From an uncultured Vicinamibacterales bacterium (lineage in GTDB: Bacteria > Acidobacteriota > Vicinamibacteria > Vicinamibacterales > UBA8438), in assembly GCA_958295905.1 (NCBI GenBank), contig OY282382.1, positions 4,956,910-5,020,909 of the forward strand: a DNA stretch of 64,000 nt, written 5' to 3'. Under the pieces are notes generated by a model, which was not told the origin of the DNA, ran no database searches, and saw only the letters and a program-made list of their open reading frames with translations. The translations under genes and the position numbers were made by a program. Numbering within the stretch: position 1 is the stretch's first letter; each line of letters begins with the position of its first letter. Shown in pieces: positions 54,401-64,000 of the stretch.

Positions 54401-56006
54401 CTACTCGACCCCCGGGGTCACCCTGATCTCGCCGCCGCCGCACCACGACATCTATTCCATCGAGGACCTCGCCCAACTCATCCACGACCTGAAGAACTCG
54501 AACCCGCGCGCCCGGGTGCACGTGAAGCTCGTGGCGGAGGTGGGCGTGGGCACGGTGGCGGCGGGGGTGGCCAAGGCCCACGCCGACGTCGTCCTCATCT
54601 CCGGGCACGACGGGGGGACCGGCGCCTCGCCGCTGACCAGCATCAAGCACGCGGGGGTGCCGTGGGAGCTCGGCCTCGCCGAGACCCAGCAGGTGCTCGT
54701 GCTCAACCGCCTGCGGGACCGCATCGTCGTCCAGACCGACGGACAGATGAAGACGGGCCGCGACGTGGTCATCGCGGCCCTCCTCGGGGCCGAGGAGTAC
54801 GGGTTCTCCACCGCCCCGCTCGTCGTCTCGGGGTGCATCATGATGCGGGTCTGCCATCTCGACACGTGTCCGGTGGGCATCGCGACCCAGAACCCCGAGC
54901 TCCGCAAGCACTTCTCGGGCCGCCCCGAGTTCGTGGAGAACTACTTCCGGTTCGTGGCCGACGAGGTGCGCGGACTGATGGCGGAGATGGGCTTCCGGAC
55001 CCTGGAGGAGATGATCGGCCGCGTCGATCGGCTCGACACGACCGGCGCCGTCGACCACTGGAAGGCGCGGGGGCTCGACCTGTCGCCGATCCTGCTGAAC
55101 CCCGACGTGCCGGACACGGTGGCCCGGCGGGCGGTGCGCGGGCAGGACCACGGCCTGGACCGGGCGCTGGACAACACCCTGATCGAGCGGTGCGCGCCGG
55201 CCATCGAGCACCGGACCCCGGTGTCGTTCACCCTGCCCATCCGCAACGTCAACCGGACCGTCGGCACCATGCTGGGGTCGACGATCACCCGCCGGTGGGG
55301 CGGGGCGGGGCTGCCGGACGGGACCATCGACGTCACCTTCACGGGATCGGCCGGACAGAGCTTCGGCGCGTTCCTGCCGACCGGGGTCACCCTCGCCATC
55401 GAGGGCGACGCCAACGACTACTTCGGCAAGGGGCTCTCGGGCGGCCGCCTCGCGGTGTTCCCCCCGCGGGCCGCGACGTTCGTCCCCGAGGAGAACATCG
55501 TCATCGGCAACGTCGCGCTGTACGGCGGCACCGGCGGCGAGGCGTTCGTGCGCGGCGTCGCGGGAGAGCGGTTCGCGGTCCGCAACAGCGGGGTCAGCGC
55601 GGTGGTGGAAGGGGTCGGCGACCACGGCTGCGAGTACATGACCGGGGGCCGCGTGGTGATTCTGGGGCGGACCGGCCGCAATTTCGCGGCGGGCATGAGC
55701 GGCGGTATCGCCTACGTGCTCGACCGGACGGGGACGTTCGCCGAACGCTGCAATCCCGGCATGGTCGATCTGGAGGCCCTCGACGACGACGACGCCGAGC
55801 TGGTGCGGCGTCTCGTCCGGCGTCACGTCGACCACACCGCCAGCGCCTGCGGTCAGGCGGTGCTCGACCAGTGGGACACGGCGCAGCCGGCGTTCGTGAA
55901 GGTGATGCCCCGCGACTACAAGCGGGTGCTGATGGCCGAGGCCAAGGCGCGGGCCGAGTCGCGCGAGCCCGACTTCGCCGAGCTGGTCGGCACCGGCGCC
56001 GACTAG
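51420..56006 (+). CDS. gltB: Glutamate synthase large subunit
   Basis: The 1528-aa protein begins with a 25-residue propeptide; the N-terminal nucleophile of the glutaminase domain is Cys26 ([10 protein letters not shown]). The glutaminase, central, FMN synthase and GXGXG domains follow in order. The 3Fe-4S ligands lie in [18 protein letters not shown], around residues 1139-1150. The synthase part shows [15 protein letters not shown] and [20 protein letters not shown]. It makes two glutamates from glutamine and 2-oxoglutarate with GltD. The start is fixed by the ATGA overlap with the LysR gene. gltD follows after about 400 bp. Confidence 0.96.
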   Translation: MSGSARRPPRASGQGLYDPRFEHDSCGVGFVVHIRGRRSRQLVDQALEIGVNLLHRGACGCEPDTGDGAGLLLQIPDRFLRRETRGLGFTLPPEGQYGAGMLFLPRRAGGRRRVEELIARIVGEEGQTLLGWRDVPTDSSPLGATARQGEPVIRQVFIGRGPAPGGGPDAQARFERKLYVIRRRIENAVESLGIEAGGGFYAASLSSRTIVYKGMLIADQVTTMFPDLVDPDFESAIGLVHSRFSTNTFPSWPLSHPYRYIAHNGEINTLRGNTNWMRAREALCGSDLLGDDLRKLFPIIKESQSDTATFDNVLEFLAMTGRSLPHAVLMMIPEPWRRHESMAADRRAFYEYHSALMEPWDGPASIAFTDGTVVGAVLDRNGLRPSRYYVTKDDLVVMASEVGVLDVAPENVLVKERLHPGRIFLVDTAQGRIIDDEEIKSGLAAEHPYQAWLDAEVVHLDDLPPAPDAAPVDGESLRRRQRAFGYTEEDLRLLIGPMAGQGVEPVGSMGTDTALAVLSDRPRLLYDYFKQLFAQVTNPPLDAIREELVTDMSSTLGAERNLLKPEPASCHQIRIEYPILDNDETARIRHNPDPALRAVTLSTLFDPHEGAGGVEKAMDALCRRAGAAVAEGHALLVLSDRGVDAGHAAIPALLATAGVHHHLVREGARTRCALIVESGEPREPHHMALLLGYGAGAINPYLAFETVKELIERGDVADVDARQGIRHHILALTKGVLKVMSKMGISTLQSYRGAQIFEAVGLNKAFVDRYFTWTASRLGGIGIDTVEAEVTQRHRLAFPTRGGGDDELDSGGEYQWRRDGEYHLFNPDTVHKLQHATRSGQYAIYRDYARLVNDQNRRRATLRGLFALRPAETAVPLAEVEPAESIFKRFSTGAMSFGSISAEAHETLAIAMNRLGGKSNTGEGGEDPARYTPDANGDLRRSAVKQVASGRFGVTSEYLVNADDLQIKMAQGAKPGEGGQLPGFKVYPFIAKIRYSTPGVTLISPPPHHDIYSIEDLAQLIHDLKNSNPRARVHVKLVAEVGVGTVAAGVAKAHADVVLISGHDGGTGASPLTSIKHAGVPWELGLAETQQVLVLNRLRDRIVVQTDGQMKTGRDVVIAALLGAEEYGFSTAPLVVSGCIMMRVCHLDTCPVGIATQNPELRKHFSGRPEFVENYFRFVADEVRGLMAEMGFRTLEEMIGRVDRLDTTGAVDHWKARGLDLSPILLNPDVPDTVARRAVRGQDHGLDRALDNTLIERCAPAIEHRTPVSFTLPIRNVNRTVGTMLGSTITRRWGGAGLPDGTIDVTFTGSAGQSFGAFLPTGVTLAIEGDANDYFGKGLSGGRLAVFPPRAATFVPEENIVIGNVALYGGTGGEAFVRGVAGERFAVRNSGVSAVVEGVGDHGCEYMTGGRVVILGRTGRNFAAGMSGGIAYVLDRTGTFAERCNPGMVDLEALDDDDAELVRRLVRRHVDHTASACGQAVLDQWDTAQPAFVKVMPRDYKRVLMAEAKARAESREPDFAELVGTGAD

Positions 56007-56027
56007 TGCGGTAACGGGTATGAGCGA

Positions 56028-56077
56028 AGCAGAAGTTTCGCGTCAGCGAACTTCCAACGCGACCGCAAGGTCGCACG
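56028..56077 (+). repeat. REP-B dispersed element, copy 1
   Basis: AGAAGTTTCGCG, GCGAAC, TCC and the hairpin GCGACC-GCAA-GGTCGC follow in order. The same blocks lie on the minus strand at 58063-58110. The stem with a GNRA-like loop could form in mRNA downstream of gltB. Confidence 0.6.
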
Positions 56078-56188
56078 GCATCCTGGCGGGTCCGGCGGGT
56101 TGGTCAGGCCCCGCCCCATGCTATTCTGGCCAGTGCTTGGCCGGGTCGGGCGAGGCAGCGGGTGATTCTCCCCGCGCGGAGGTGAGCT

Positions 56189-56338
56189 TTGGCCGAGACC
56201 CTGGAAGTAATCGACTTGGCGATAACAGCGCTGGTCGCGTATGGCGTATTGCGGCTCAACAGCAAGTTCGACCACCTGAAGGGGCGCGTGGATGAGCAGG
56301 GCGCGCAGCTCCGCACCTTGACGCTGCGCAAACCGTAA
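56189..56338 (+). CDS. Small membrane-associated protein between gltB and gltD (TTG start)
   Basis: The 49-codon frame MAETLEVIDLAITALVAYGV then LRLNSKFDHLKGRVDEQGAQ and LRTLTLRKP ends at TAA. A textbook GGAGGTGA ribosome site lies 6 nt before the TTG. A hydrophobic N-terminal helix is followed by a short coiled coil. TTGGTC/TATTCT boxes at about 56100-56127 could be its promoter. No family is recognised. Confidence 0.6.
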   Translation: MAETLEVIDLAITALVAYGVLRLNSKFDHLKGRVDEQGAQLRTLTLRKP

Positions 56339-56401
56339 CCGACGGCCGCGGTTTCGCTCCCCCCCGGTACGGGGACGTCCGAGCCCCGACATGCGAGCAC
56401 C

Positions 56402-57850
56402 ATGGGAAAGCTGAAGGGATTCATCGAGATCGATCGGCAGAAGCAGGCGTCCCGCGACGTCGCGGAGCGGATCCGCGACTGGCGCGAGGTCTACCTGCCG
56501 TACGCCGCCGAGGACCTGCGCGCCCAGGGGGCGCGGTGCATGGATTGCGGGATTCCCTTCTGCCACCAAGGGTGTCCGCTGGGGAACCTCATCCCGGACT
56601 GGAACGATCTCGTCTACCGCGACCAGTGGAAGGCGGCGATCGAGCGCCTGCACAAGACGAACAACTTCCCCGAGTGGACGGGGCGCCTCTGCCCCGCGCC
56701 CTGTGAAGGCTCCTGCGTGCTCGCCATCAACCGGGACGCGGTGACCATCAAGTCCATCGAGATGGCGATCGTGGAACGGGCCTTCGAGGAGGGCTGGATT
56801 CGGCCCGAGCCCCCGGCCGCCCGCACCGGCAGGACGGTGGCCGTCGTCGGCTCGGGGCCGGCCGGGCTGGCCGCGGCCGACCAGTTGAACCGGGCCGGGC
56901 ACCGGGTCACGGTCTTCGAGCGGTCCGACCGCATCGGGGGGCTGCTGCGCTACGGCATCCCCGAGTTCAAGATGGAGAAGCGGTTCCTGACCCGCCGCCT
57001 GTCGATCATGGAGGCCGAAGGCGTCAGGTTCCGGCCCAACACCGACGTCGGAACGACGGTGCCGGCGAATGCCGTCCGGCAGGAGTACGACGCGATGCTG
57101 CTCGCGGGCGGCGCCGGGCAGCCGCGCGACCTCAAGGTTCCGGGGCGCGGGCTCTCCGGCATCCACTTCGCCATGGACTACCTGTCGCTGCAGAACCGGC
57201 GGTGCGAGGGCGACGTCATCGACGACGACGACTTCATCACCGCGGAGGACAAGCGGGTCGTCATCATCGGCGGCGGAGACACCGGGGCCGACTGCCTGGG
57301 CACCGCGCACCGGCAGGGCGCCCGGTCGATCCACCAGTTCGAGCTCCTGGAGAGACCCCCCGAGCAGCGGAGCGACAACAACCCATGGCCGGAATGGCCC
57401 AACGTCTTCCGGGTTTCCGGCGCTCACGAAGAAGGCGGCGAACGGGTCTATTCCGTGTCCACGGAGCGGTTTTCCGGCGACGCGGCGGGACAGGTCAGGG
57501 CGCTGCATGCGACCCAGGTCGCGGTGGAGCGCGAGAACGGGCGGCTCTCCTTCACCCCGGTTCCGGACAGCGCGTTCGAGCTGGAGGTCGACCTGGTGCT
57601 GCTGGCGATGGGGTTTCTCGGTCCGACCCGCGGCGGGCTGCTCACCCAGCTCGGGGTCGAGCTCACCGATCGGGGCAACGTGTCGCGGGACGCGAACTGG
57701 ATGACCAGCGTCGACGGCGTGTTCACGGCCGGCGACATGCAGCGCGGCCAGTCCCTCATCGTCTGGGCGATCGCCGAAGGCCGCAGCGCGGCGGCGGGCA
57801 TCGACCGGCATCTGATGGGCGAGACCCGGCTCCCCATGCCCCTGCCCTAG
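56402..57850 (+). CDS. gltD: Glutamate synthase small subunit
   Basis: The 482-aa protein has the N-terminal Fe-S Cys pattern CMDCGIPFCHQGCPLGN and CPAPCEGSC, then two nucleotide-binding folds (VAVVGSGPAGLAAADQLNRA for FAD, VVIIGGGDTGADCLGTAHRQ for NADPH). It supplies electrons from NADPH to GltB. It has its own start region, so it need not be in one transcript with gltB. Confidence 0.96.
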   Translation: MGKLKGFIEIDRQKQASRDVAERIRDWREVYLPYAAEDLRAQGARCMDCGIPFCHQGCPLGNLIPDWNDLVYRDQWKAAIERLHKTNNFPEWTGRLCPAPCEGSCVLAINRDAVTIKSIEMAIVERAFEEGWIRPEPPAARTGRTVAVVGSGPAGLAAADQLNRAGHRVTVFERSDRIGGLLRYGIPEFKMEKRFLTRRLSIMEAEGVRFRPNTDVGTTVPANAVRQEYDAMLLAGGAGQPRDLKVPGRGLSGIHFAMDYLSLQNRRCEGDVIDDDDFITAEDKRVVIIGGGDTGADCLGTAHRQGARSIHQFELLERPPEQRSDNNPWPEWPNVFRVSGAHEEGGERVYSVSTERFSGDAAGQVRALHATQVAVERENGRLSFTPVPDSAFELEVDLVLLAMGFLGPTRGGLLTQLGVELTDRGNVSRDANWMTSVDGVFTAGDMQRGQSLIVWAIAEGRSAAAGIDRHLMGETRLPMPLP

Positions 57851-57978
57851 TGCTGTGCCACGAATAAATATTAGAGTCACCGGGAAACTCACCTGGAATC
57901 CGGGAAGTCCCCCATGCAGGAGAATCACACCCTCGACTCAAGTTCGTCTATCCGAAGGTTATGACGTGACGAACCACA

Positions 57979-58062
57979 GGAGTCTGCGCCGTAGAACGGC
58001 GCGGACTCCTGGAGGGTTGGTTGGGCGGTGAGCGGAGCCGCAGGCGACGCTCTCCGGGCTAG
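57979..58062 (+). repeat. REP-A dispersed hairpin element, copy 2
   Basis: The hairpin GGAGTCTGCGCCGT, loop AGA, ACGGCGCGGACTCC is followed by GAGGGTTGGTTGGGCGG and a tail ending TCTCCGGGCTAG. It matches copy 1 at 281-359 over about 80 bp. It abuts REP-B copy 2. Confidence 0.65.
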
Positions 58063-58110
58063 CGCGACCCTGCGGTCGCGCCGGACGTTCGCCGGCGCGA
58101 AACTTCTACG
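58063..58110 (-). repeat. REP-B dispersed element, copy 2
   Basis: On the minus strand AGAAGTTTCGCG, GGCGAAC, TCC and the hairpin GCGACC-GCAG-GGTCGC match copy 1 at 56028-56077. Confidence 0.6.
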
Positions 58111-58358
58111 GCGCCGGTGCCTGACAGGCGTCCGCGCCACAGAAGCGGGCGCCTACTCCGAACCGGGGCGGCCGGGGCGGCAAGCGGACGCGGCGATTTC
58201 CGGGCCGGGCCGCTCCGGATCCCCGCGCGGGAACCGGGTGGAATGCGCCGCCGGAAGCCCGCGGGCTTCCGGGCGCGGGCGACCGCTGACCCGCAAGAAT
58301 TCAGTTGACCGGAAGCCTGCGTCACGCCGGCGGCGGACGCGCCAGTAAAGAACGAGAC

Positions 58359-59897
58359 GTGGCGAGAGCACACGCGTCGACGGACATCGCGCGACTCGAG
58401 ACGCTGGCCGAGGTCAACAGCGCCCTCGCGGGAGGGTCCAGCCTGCGGGCCGCCCTCCAGCGGGTGATGCAGCTCCTCGACCGGCGCGACAGCGTCGTGT
58501 GCGGATCGATCACGTTGCTGAATCCGGATACCGGGTTGCTCCACGTGGAAGCCTCCGAGGGACTGGCCTCCGAGGGGCGCTCGGCCCGCTACGCCATCGG
58601 TGAAGGGGTGACGGGACGGGTCGTCGAGAGCGGGAAGCCGGTGATCGTGCCGCGGGCCAGCAAGGAGCCGATGTTCCTCAACCGGGCCCGGCGCAAGAAT
58701 CTCGACCGCCGCGACATCAGCTTCATCTGCGTCCCCATCCAGACCGGCAAGAAGTCGGTGGGGGCCATCAGCATCGATCTGCCGTTCGAGAAGGGACGGG
58801 ACTACCCGCGGTACGTCAAGTTCCTCGACGTGGTCGCGACGATGATCGCCCAGGCGATCCGCGTCAACCACCTGGTGGATGCGGAGCGCCAGCGGCTGAC
58901 CGAAGAGAACGTCCATCTGCGCGGCGAACTCCAGGAACGCTACGATTTCGCGAACATCGTCGGCACCAGCAGCCCCATGCGGCAGGTCTACGGCCAAGTT
59001 TCCCAGGTGGCCGGCGCCAACACCACGGTGCTCGTGCGCGGCGAGTCCGGAACCGGCAAGGAGCTGATCGCCCACGCCATCCACTACAACTCGCCGCGGG
59101 CCAAGAAGCCGTTCATCAAGGTGAGCTGCGCCGCCCTGCCCGACTCGCTGATCGAATCCGAGCTGTTCGGCTACGAGCGCGGCGCGTTCACCGGGGCCCA
59201 GTCCCGCAAGAAGGGGCGGTTCGAGCTGGCCCAGGGCGGCACCCTGTTCCTGGACGAGATCGGCGATCTGAACCCCTCGACCCAGGTCAAGCTGCTCCGG
59301 GTCCTGCAGGAGCGCGAGTTCGAACGCCTGGGCGGCACCGAGCCGGTCAAGGTCGACGTGCGTCTGATCGCGGCCACCAACGCCGCCCTCGAGAAGGCGA
59401 TCGCCGCCGGCACGTTCCGGGAGGACCTGCACTACCGCCTCAACGTCTTCGCCATCTTCGTGCCGCCGCTCCGCGAGCGGAAGACCGACGTGCTGCTGCT
59501 GGCGGACCATTTCCTGGAGCGCTACGGCGTCGAGCACGGCAAGCAGGTGAGGCGCATCTCGACCCCCGCCATCGACATCCTCATGGCCTACCACTGGCCG
59601 GGGAACGTGCGGGAGCTCGAGAACGCCATGGAGCGGGCGGTGCTGGTGTGCGACGGGAGCGTCATCCACGCCCACGACCTCCCGCCGTCCCTGCAGACCG
59701 CGGAAGCCTCCGGAACGGTCATGAGCCAGTCGCTCGGCGAGGCCGTCGACGCCTACGAGAAGGACCTCATCGAGGACGCCCTGAAGGCGACCCGCGGGAA
59801 CCGCGTCAGGGCCGCTTCCCTCCTCCGTTCGACCGAACGGATCGTGAGCTACAAGGTCAAGAAGTACGCGATCGACTGCGGCCGGTACCGGACCTGA
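58359..59897 (+). CDS. GAF-domain sigma-54-dependent activator (NifA-like)
   Basis: The 512-aa protein has an N-terminal GAF sensor (about residues 20-175) and a central AAA+ domain with Walker A GESGTGKE, the sigma-54 contact loop GAFTGAQ and Walker [13 protein letters not shown]. An HTH_8/Fis-type C-terminus follows ([20 protein letters not shown]). It activates sigma-54 promoters in response to a small ligand bound by GAF. GTG 58359 is preferred over a more upstream TTG because the extra residues are low complexity. Position after gltBD suggests nitrogen control; the target promoters are not identified. Confidence 0.92.
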   Translation: MARAHASTDIARLETLAEVNSALAGGSSLRAALQRVMQLLDRRDSVVCGSITLLNPDTGLLHVEASEGLASEGRSARYAIGEGVTGRVVESGKPVIVPRASKEPMFLNRARRKNLDRRDISFICVPIQTGKKSVGAISIDLPFEKGRDYPRYVKFLDVVATMIAQAIRVNHLVDAERQRLTEENVHLRGELQERYDFANIVGTSSPMRQVYGQVSQVAGANTTVLVRGESGTGKELIAHAIHYNSPRAKKPFIKVSCAALPDSLIESELFGYERGAFTGAQSRKKGRFELAQGGTLFLDEIGDLNPSTQVKLLRVLQEREFERLGGTEPVKVDVRLIAATNAALEKAIAAGTFREDLHYRLNVFAIFVPPLRERKTDVLLLADHFLERYGVEHGKQVRRISTPAIDILMAYHWPGNVRELENAMERAVLVCDGSVIHAHDLPPSLQTAEASGTVMSQSLGEAVDAYEKDLIEDALKATRGNRVRAASLLRSTERIVSYKVKKYAIDCGRYRT

Positions 59898-60047
59898 ACC
59901 GCGCCCGCGGAGCCCCCGGGCCGTCGCCGGTCGCCCCGGCCGCCCCGCCCGAAGCGGCGCGCGCGCCCGGGGTCGGCGCCCCGCGCGGCGGCGTGATATG
60001 GTGGTGCCGGTGGGTTGTTCCTCGGACCTTCTCACAGGGAGACCACG

Positions 60048-61727
60048 ATGCCCCGTTTCGCCGTTCTCGCCGCCCTAGTCGCCCTGGCCGCCGCCGCGCC
60101 GGCGGTCGCCCAGGCCCCGGCCCTGCGGCCGGTCACCGACGCTCTTCTGGCGGATCCGCCGCCGGAGAGCTGGCTGAACTGGCGCCGCACCCGCGACGGC
60201 CGGGGCCACAGCCCCCTCGACCAGATCACCCGCGACAACGTCGGACAGCTCCGGATGGTCTGGTCCTGGGCGATGGAGACCGGATCGCAGCAGACGACCC
60301 CCATCGTGCACGACGGCGTGATGTATCTCGCCAGTCCCGGCAACGTCGTGCACGCGCTCGACGCGGCGACCGGCGACCTGCTCTGGGAGCATCGCCGCGA
60401 GTTCCCGATGGCGCGCGGCCGGGGGCGGCCGAACCGCAACATCGCCATCCACGGCGACCGCATCATCCTGAACACCGCCGAAGCGGGCATCGTCGCACTC
60501 GATGCGTCGACCGGCGAGGTCGTGTGGGAAACGGACGTCGCGGACACCGCCAAGGGGTACAACTACACGGGAGGCTCGCTCGTCGTGGACGGCGTGGCGA
60601 TCTCCGGCATGGCCGGCTGCATGCGGTTCTGGGACGACGGCTGCTTCATCACCGGGCACGACGCGGCCACCGGACGCGAGCTGTGGCGCACGTCGACGGT
60701 GGCGCGGCCGGGCGAGCCCGGCGGCGACAGTTGGGGCGACCTGCCGATGATGTTCCGCGGCGGCGGCGACGCCTGGATCACCGGGTCGTACGACCCCGGC
60801 CTCGGGCTCACGTTCTGGGGGGTGGCGCAGGCCAAGCCGTGGGCGCAGGTGAGCCGCCGCACCGACGGGGACGCCCTCTACACCAGCTCGACCCTCGCGC
60901 TCGACCCCGCCACCGGCGAGATGCGCTGGTACTTCCAGCATCTGCCGGGCGAGTCCCACGACATGGACGAGACCTTCGAGCGGATCCTCGTCGACGTGGA
61001 GGGGCGGCCGTCGGTGTTCACGATGGGGAAGCTCGGCATCCTGTGGCAGCTCGACCGCGAGACCGGCCAGTTCATCAACGCCACCGATCTGGGCTATCAG
61101 AACATCGTCGACGTCGATCCGGCGACCGGCCGGATGTCGTTCCGGCCCGGCATGATGCCGGTGCTCGACGAGCGGCTCGAGTTCTGCCCGAGCCACTCCG
61201 GCCTGAAGAGCTGGCGGGCGATGGCCTACCATCCGGAGACCGAGGCGTTCTACATCCCCCTGACCCTGAACTGCCAGCGCACCATCTACAGCGACGTCGA
61301 GTGGCGGGAAGGGGGCGGCGGCGCCGGCATGGTGTTCCGCGAGAACTTCATCCACCCCGACAGCGGCGGCAACCTCGGCGAGTTCGTGGCCATGCACGTC
61401 AGCGGCGAGATCCTCTGGTCGCACCGGAAGCGGACCCCGTACATCTCGGCCTCGCTGACCACCGCCGGCGGCCTCGTCTTCGTGGGGACGTTCGACCGCC
61501 GGGCCTACGCCTACGACGTCGCGACCGGCGAGGAGCTGTGGGCGACGCGCCTCCCCACCTCGGTGCAGGGCTTCCCGATCACCTATTCGGTCGACGGCCG
61601 GCAGTACGTCGCGATCGGGACCGGCATCGGGGGCGGGAGCTGGACCACGATCCCCCTCGAGCTGACCCCCGAGAAGCGGCGCCCCAACGGCGGGAACGGG
61701 CTCTTCGTCTTCGCCCTGCCGGAGTGA
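60048..61727 (+). CDS. PQQ-dependent dehydrogenase without cytochrome domain
   Basis: The 559-aa protein has a signal peptide (MPRFAVLAALVALAAAAPAV then AQA), followed by PQQ propeller blades (NWRRTRDGRGHSPLDQITRD, HALDAATGDLLWEHRREF, AYDVATGEELWATRLPTS). No CxxCH motif and no adjacent Cys pair are seen, unlike the quinoprotein at 9205. It ends in the propeller, so it passes electrons to a separate acceptor. Substrate unknown. The ribosome site is ACAGGGAGA. Confidence 0.9.
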   Translation: MPRFAVLAALVALAAAAPAVAQAPALRPVTDALLADPPPESWLNWRRTRDGRGHSPLDQITRDNVGQLRMVWSWAMETGSQQTTPIVHDGVMYLASPGNVVHALDAATGDLLWEHRREFPMARGRGRPNRNIAIHGDRIILNTAEAGIVALDASTGEVVWETDVADTAKGYNYTGGSLVVDGVAISGMAGCMRFWDDGCFITGHDAATGRELWRTSTVARPGEPGGDSWGDLPMMFRGGGDAWITGSYDPGLGLTFWGVAQAKPWAQVSRRTDGDALYTSSTLALDPATGEMRWYFQHLPGESHDMDETFERILVDVEGRPSVFTMGKLGILWQLDRETGQFINATDLGYQNIVDVDPATGRMSFRPGMMPVLDERLEFCPSHSGLKSWRAMAYHPETEAFYIPLTLNCQRTIYSDVEWREGGGGAGMVFRENFIHPDSGGNLGEFVAMHVSGEILWSHRKRTPYISASLTTAGGLVFVGTFDRRAYAYDVATGEELWATRLPTSVQGFPITYSVDGRQYVAIGTGIGGGSWTTIPLELTPEKRRPNGGNGLFVFALPE

Positions 61728-61820
61728 CCAATGAGTTTCCGTCGGGGCCCTTAGCCGTGGCTGATAGTCAGGTACGCTCGTCGATCCGACGCGGGCAGCG
61801 TCGACGGCAAGGCTCCTGAC

Positions 61821-63651
61821 ATGAATCCGAAACGCCGAGCGACCATGGCGGCGGCGTGTCTCCTGGTGGCGAGCGCCTTCTGGGGCATGGAACGCTCTGC
61901 GGCGCAGTCTCCGGAGGTCGAACCCCCACCCTCGGTCGCCGTGATCGACCAGCGCCTGCTCGAGACGGCGCAGGATCAGAGCCTCGACGACACCACCAGG
62001 GCGAACATCCGCGGCCTGTACCAGCAGGCGCTGTCCGAGCTAGCGGCGGCGGCCCGGTTGCGGGTGACGGCGCTGGACTTCTCGCGCCGAACCACTGACG
62101 CTCCGACCGCACTGGCAGAGCTGGAGGCGGCGGTGGCTGCGCCGGCGGCCGCCGCGCCGCCGATCTCCGCATCGGACGGCCTGGACACGCTGGAACAGCG
62201 GCGCGCCGAAGTCGAACGCCAGCTCGAGGAGGCGGCGGCGCGCCTGACGGAAGCGGACTCGGAGCCTCTCAGGCGCACGTCGCGCCGGGGCGAGATACGC
62301 GAGACCCTGGCGGAGCTTGCCGAGGAAGCCGCCGGGATCGAGGCGGACCTGGACACTCCCGCGACCGCGGGCGCGAGCCCGATGGAGGCCGAGGCACGCC
62401 GGTCGCTGCTCGCGGCCCGCCGACTGCACGTCACGAACCGCGCGACCTCGCTCGACCGGGAGCTGATCGCCTACGATGCGGAGCGGCCGCTCCTGCCCCA
62501 CCGGCGAGAGCTGGCCGCGCGCGACGTCGCGCGCCTGCAGGAACAGGCTGAACCAGCTCGACGCCGCGGCCGCCGCCCTGCGCCGCCTCGATGCGTCCCA
62601 GCAGGCGAACGAGGCCCGCGCCCAGGCAACCCAGCTCAGCCTGGCCGCCAGCGGCGAGATCGACACGGACACGCGCCGCCTCATCCGGACCCTCACCACG
62701 GCCGCGGCGCTCACCGGAGCATGGCTGGTGTGGTCGGACATGGTGCCGGCGCTGAGCGTCCTCGATGGGGTGACTCTGTGGCCTCTCGGGGCCGAGCCGG
62801 GCACGGGAGGCGTGGTCACGCTCGAGCACCTGGGCCTCCTCGTCATCGTGACGGTGCTGACGGCGGCCCTGGCCCGCAACGTGCCGGCCCTGCTCGAGAT
62901 GCTGCTGCTCCAGCTCCCCATTCAGCCGGGCGCCCGGTACGCGCTGACGACCATGAGCCGATATGCGCTCGTCTTCAGCGGCGGGCTCGCCGTCTTCGGG
63001 GTGCTGGGGGTCAGCTGGTCCAGCGTGCAGTGGCTCGTCGCCGCCTTCGGCGTCGGCCTGGGCTTCGGCCTGCAGGAGATCTTCGCGAACTTCGTGTCGG
63101 GGTTGCTGCTGCTCGTGGAGCGGCCGGTACGGGTCGGCGACACCATCACGGTCGGGGGCGTGACGGGAATCGTGACGCGGATCCGGATTCGCGCGACGAC
63201 CATCCAGGACTGGGACCTGAAGGAGCTCGTGGTCCCGAACAAGGACCTGGTCACCGGCCAGCTCCTCAACTGGACGCTGTCGGACGCGGCGAACCGGGTG
63301 ACGGTCTTCGTCGGGGTCGCCTACGAGTCCGACGTGGATCAGGTAACGCGCGTGCTTGGGGAGATCGTGAGCGGCAGCCCGCTGGTGCTGGAGACGCCCG
63401 AGCCGACGGTCACGTTCGAGGAGTTCGGCGACAGCGCCCTGAAGTTCTCCATCCGCGCCTACGTGCGGGACGTCGAGGAACGGCTTCCCGCCATTCATGC
63501 GCTCCATACCGCCATCGCGCACCGGTTCCGCCAGGAGGGCATCGAGATCGCCTTTCCGCGGATGGACATCCACGTCCGCCCGGGCGCCCCCGAGCAGCGT
63601 CGCGACGACTCGGCGCCGCCATTGCGTTTCCCGGGCGCCTCCGGCATGTGA
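61821..63651 (+). pseudogene. MscK/MscS-like mechanosensitive channel, frameshifted and internally deleted
   Basis: The first part (from MNPKRRATMAAACLLVASAF) is a signal peptide and coiled-coil porin-like region up to about 62540 (ELAARDVARLQEQ). The downstream frame, shifted by one, opens at about 62545 with NQLDAAAAALRRLDASQQAN and carries the MscS pore and beta domain (LVAAFGVGLGFGLQEIFANF, VERPVRVGDTITVGGVTGIV, VVPNKDLVTGQLLNWTL) to the TGA at 63651. The block of several membrane helices normally found between coiled coil and pore is missing, so a deletion plus frameshift is likely. The pore half is intact and could be translated alone only if an internal start is used. Confidence 0.75.
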
Positions 63652-63922
63652 ACGGCGCACCGAGACCGGAAAACCCGCATCAGCCGATCGCGCCCCGGCT
63701 GCGTCCACCTCTGCGGCTCCTTCGCTCGACCCGTGGCAGCTCACAGGGGCGATGGCCGCGTTCGGCGACAACCCGCGATCCAGGGCGGCCGTGGCCGCCT
63801 TGTCGCCTGCTCGCGCAACGACGACGGTACGATGGCGAAGTCAGCCATCTATTCTGGGCGGTTACGTTAAAAAATGCCCCTGATTCTTGACAAGAGATGT
63901 TGCAAATAGATACCATCTTGCA
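63652..63922. other. Intergenic gap before the last gene
   Basis: No gene supported. A TTGACA (63887-63892) followed by weak -10-like sequence (TAGATA, 63908-63913, only 15 bp away) could serve the next gene. Confidence 0.35.
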
Positions 63923-64000
63923 TGATCGCGAGGCGGGCAGTCGATGCCTTGCGAGCCTGGCGACGACGGGCCGACCGCAAGCCGCTGGTGCTCCGAGGTG
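63923..64000 (+). CDS. AAA ATPase / DUF4143 family protein, N-terminal start (runs off right edge)
   Basis: Only 26 codons are visible: MIARRAVDALRAWRRRADRK then PLVLRG. This is the usual opening of AAA ATPases with DUF4143 just before their P-loop (PLVLRGARQVGKT in relatives). It is the second member of this family in the window; the one at 43984-44758 is broken. The identification rests on a short stretch. Confidence 0.55.

Larger units (their letters stand above)
57851..58358. other. Non-coding gap with REP-like elements
   Basis: About 500 bp without a supported gene. It starts with an AT-rich stretch (GAATAAATATTAGAGTCACC), then REP-A copy 2, REP-B copy 2 and GC-rich sequence. The next gene may be driven from here; no clear promoter was picked. 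Confidence 0.5.

Noticed and set aside
51599-56014. A second long plus-strand frame and several antisense frames over gltB and gltD
   Set aside because: They are shadow frames of high-GC coding DNA, with Arg/Ala/Pro/Gly-rich composition and no motifs.
59991-60047. A sigma-54-like GG...TTG pattern before the second PQQ dehydrogenase
   Set aside because: The spacing between the -24-like and -12-like parts is off by about 2 bp, so it is not a credible sigma-54 site.
1-64000. tRNA, rRNA and replication origin signals
   Set aside because: Reading the intergenic regions showed no cloverleaf-like or rRNA-like sequence and no DnaA-box cluster.

Overview
The window is GC-rich bacterial DNA and reads like a member of the Acidobacteriota, most likely Vicinamibacteria. 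That placement is inferred from gene content: a DUF1552/DUF1592 pair, two PQQ dehydrogenases, an ADOP-type duplicated permease and a large Ig-like lipoprotein. No rRNA or tRNA gene was found to confirm it.

Left part (1-17.7 kb), mostly minus strand: the end of an ankyrin-repeat gene, the DUF1552/DUF1592 pair, two small paralogous membrane proteins (plus strand), an 11-module Ig-like lipoprotein, a PQQ dehydrogenase with a C-terminal cytochrome c, a sirtuin, a DUF4202 protein next to a fused ATP sulfurylase/APS kinase, an AhpE-like peroxiredoxin and a BASS-family transporter.

Middle part (17.8-38.7 kb), a defence island: a divergent WYL regulator, then a complete type I-D CRISPR-Cas operon (cas6, cas10d, csc2, csc1, cas3, cas4, cas1, cas2) and an array of about 106 repeat units (28227-35267). 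One repeat is split by a 158-bp MITE with 4-bp target duplications. A second copy of that MITE sits exactly at the start codon of cysQ, 10 kb away. The array ends in degenerate repeats beside a transposase relic, followed by a two-gene restriction-modification-like operon (PD-(D/E)XK-like protein plus Zn-ribbon DNA methylase). Cas and R-M genes look AT-richer than the flanks, which suggests transfer.

Right part (39-64 kb): an ADOP permease, cysQ, an MNT-HEPN fusion and a broken AAA/DUF4143 gene. Next is an assimilatory sulfur operon (precorrin-2 dehydrogenase, uroporphyrinogen methyltransferase, sulfite/nitrite reductase, small unknown protein). It is preceded by what looks like a classic attenuator: a 26-codon leader peptide with six consecutive Cys codons, an 8-bp antiterminator match and an intrinsic terminator. 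Then come a LysR regulator overlapping gltB, gltD, a GAF/sigma-54 activator, a second PQQ dehydrogenase, a broken MscK-like channel and the start of another AAA ATPase.

Functionally, ATP sulfurylase/APS kinase, CysQ, siroheme synthesis and sulfite reductase form a sulfate-assimilation set spread over 35 kb (no cysH was seen), and the LysR-gltBD block links it to ammonia assimilation. A recurring oddity is short tandem duplication of gene junctions, sometimes copying start codons. Two small dispersed hairpin (REP-like) families are also present.
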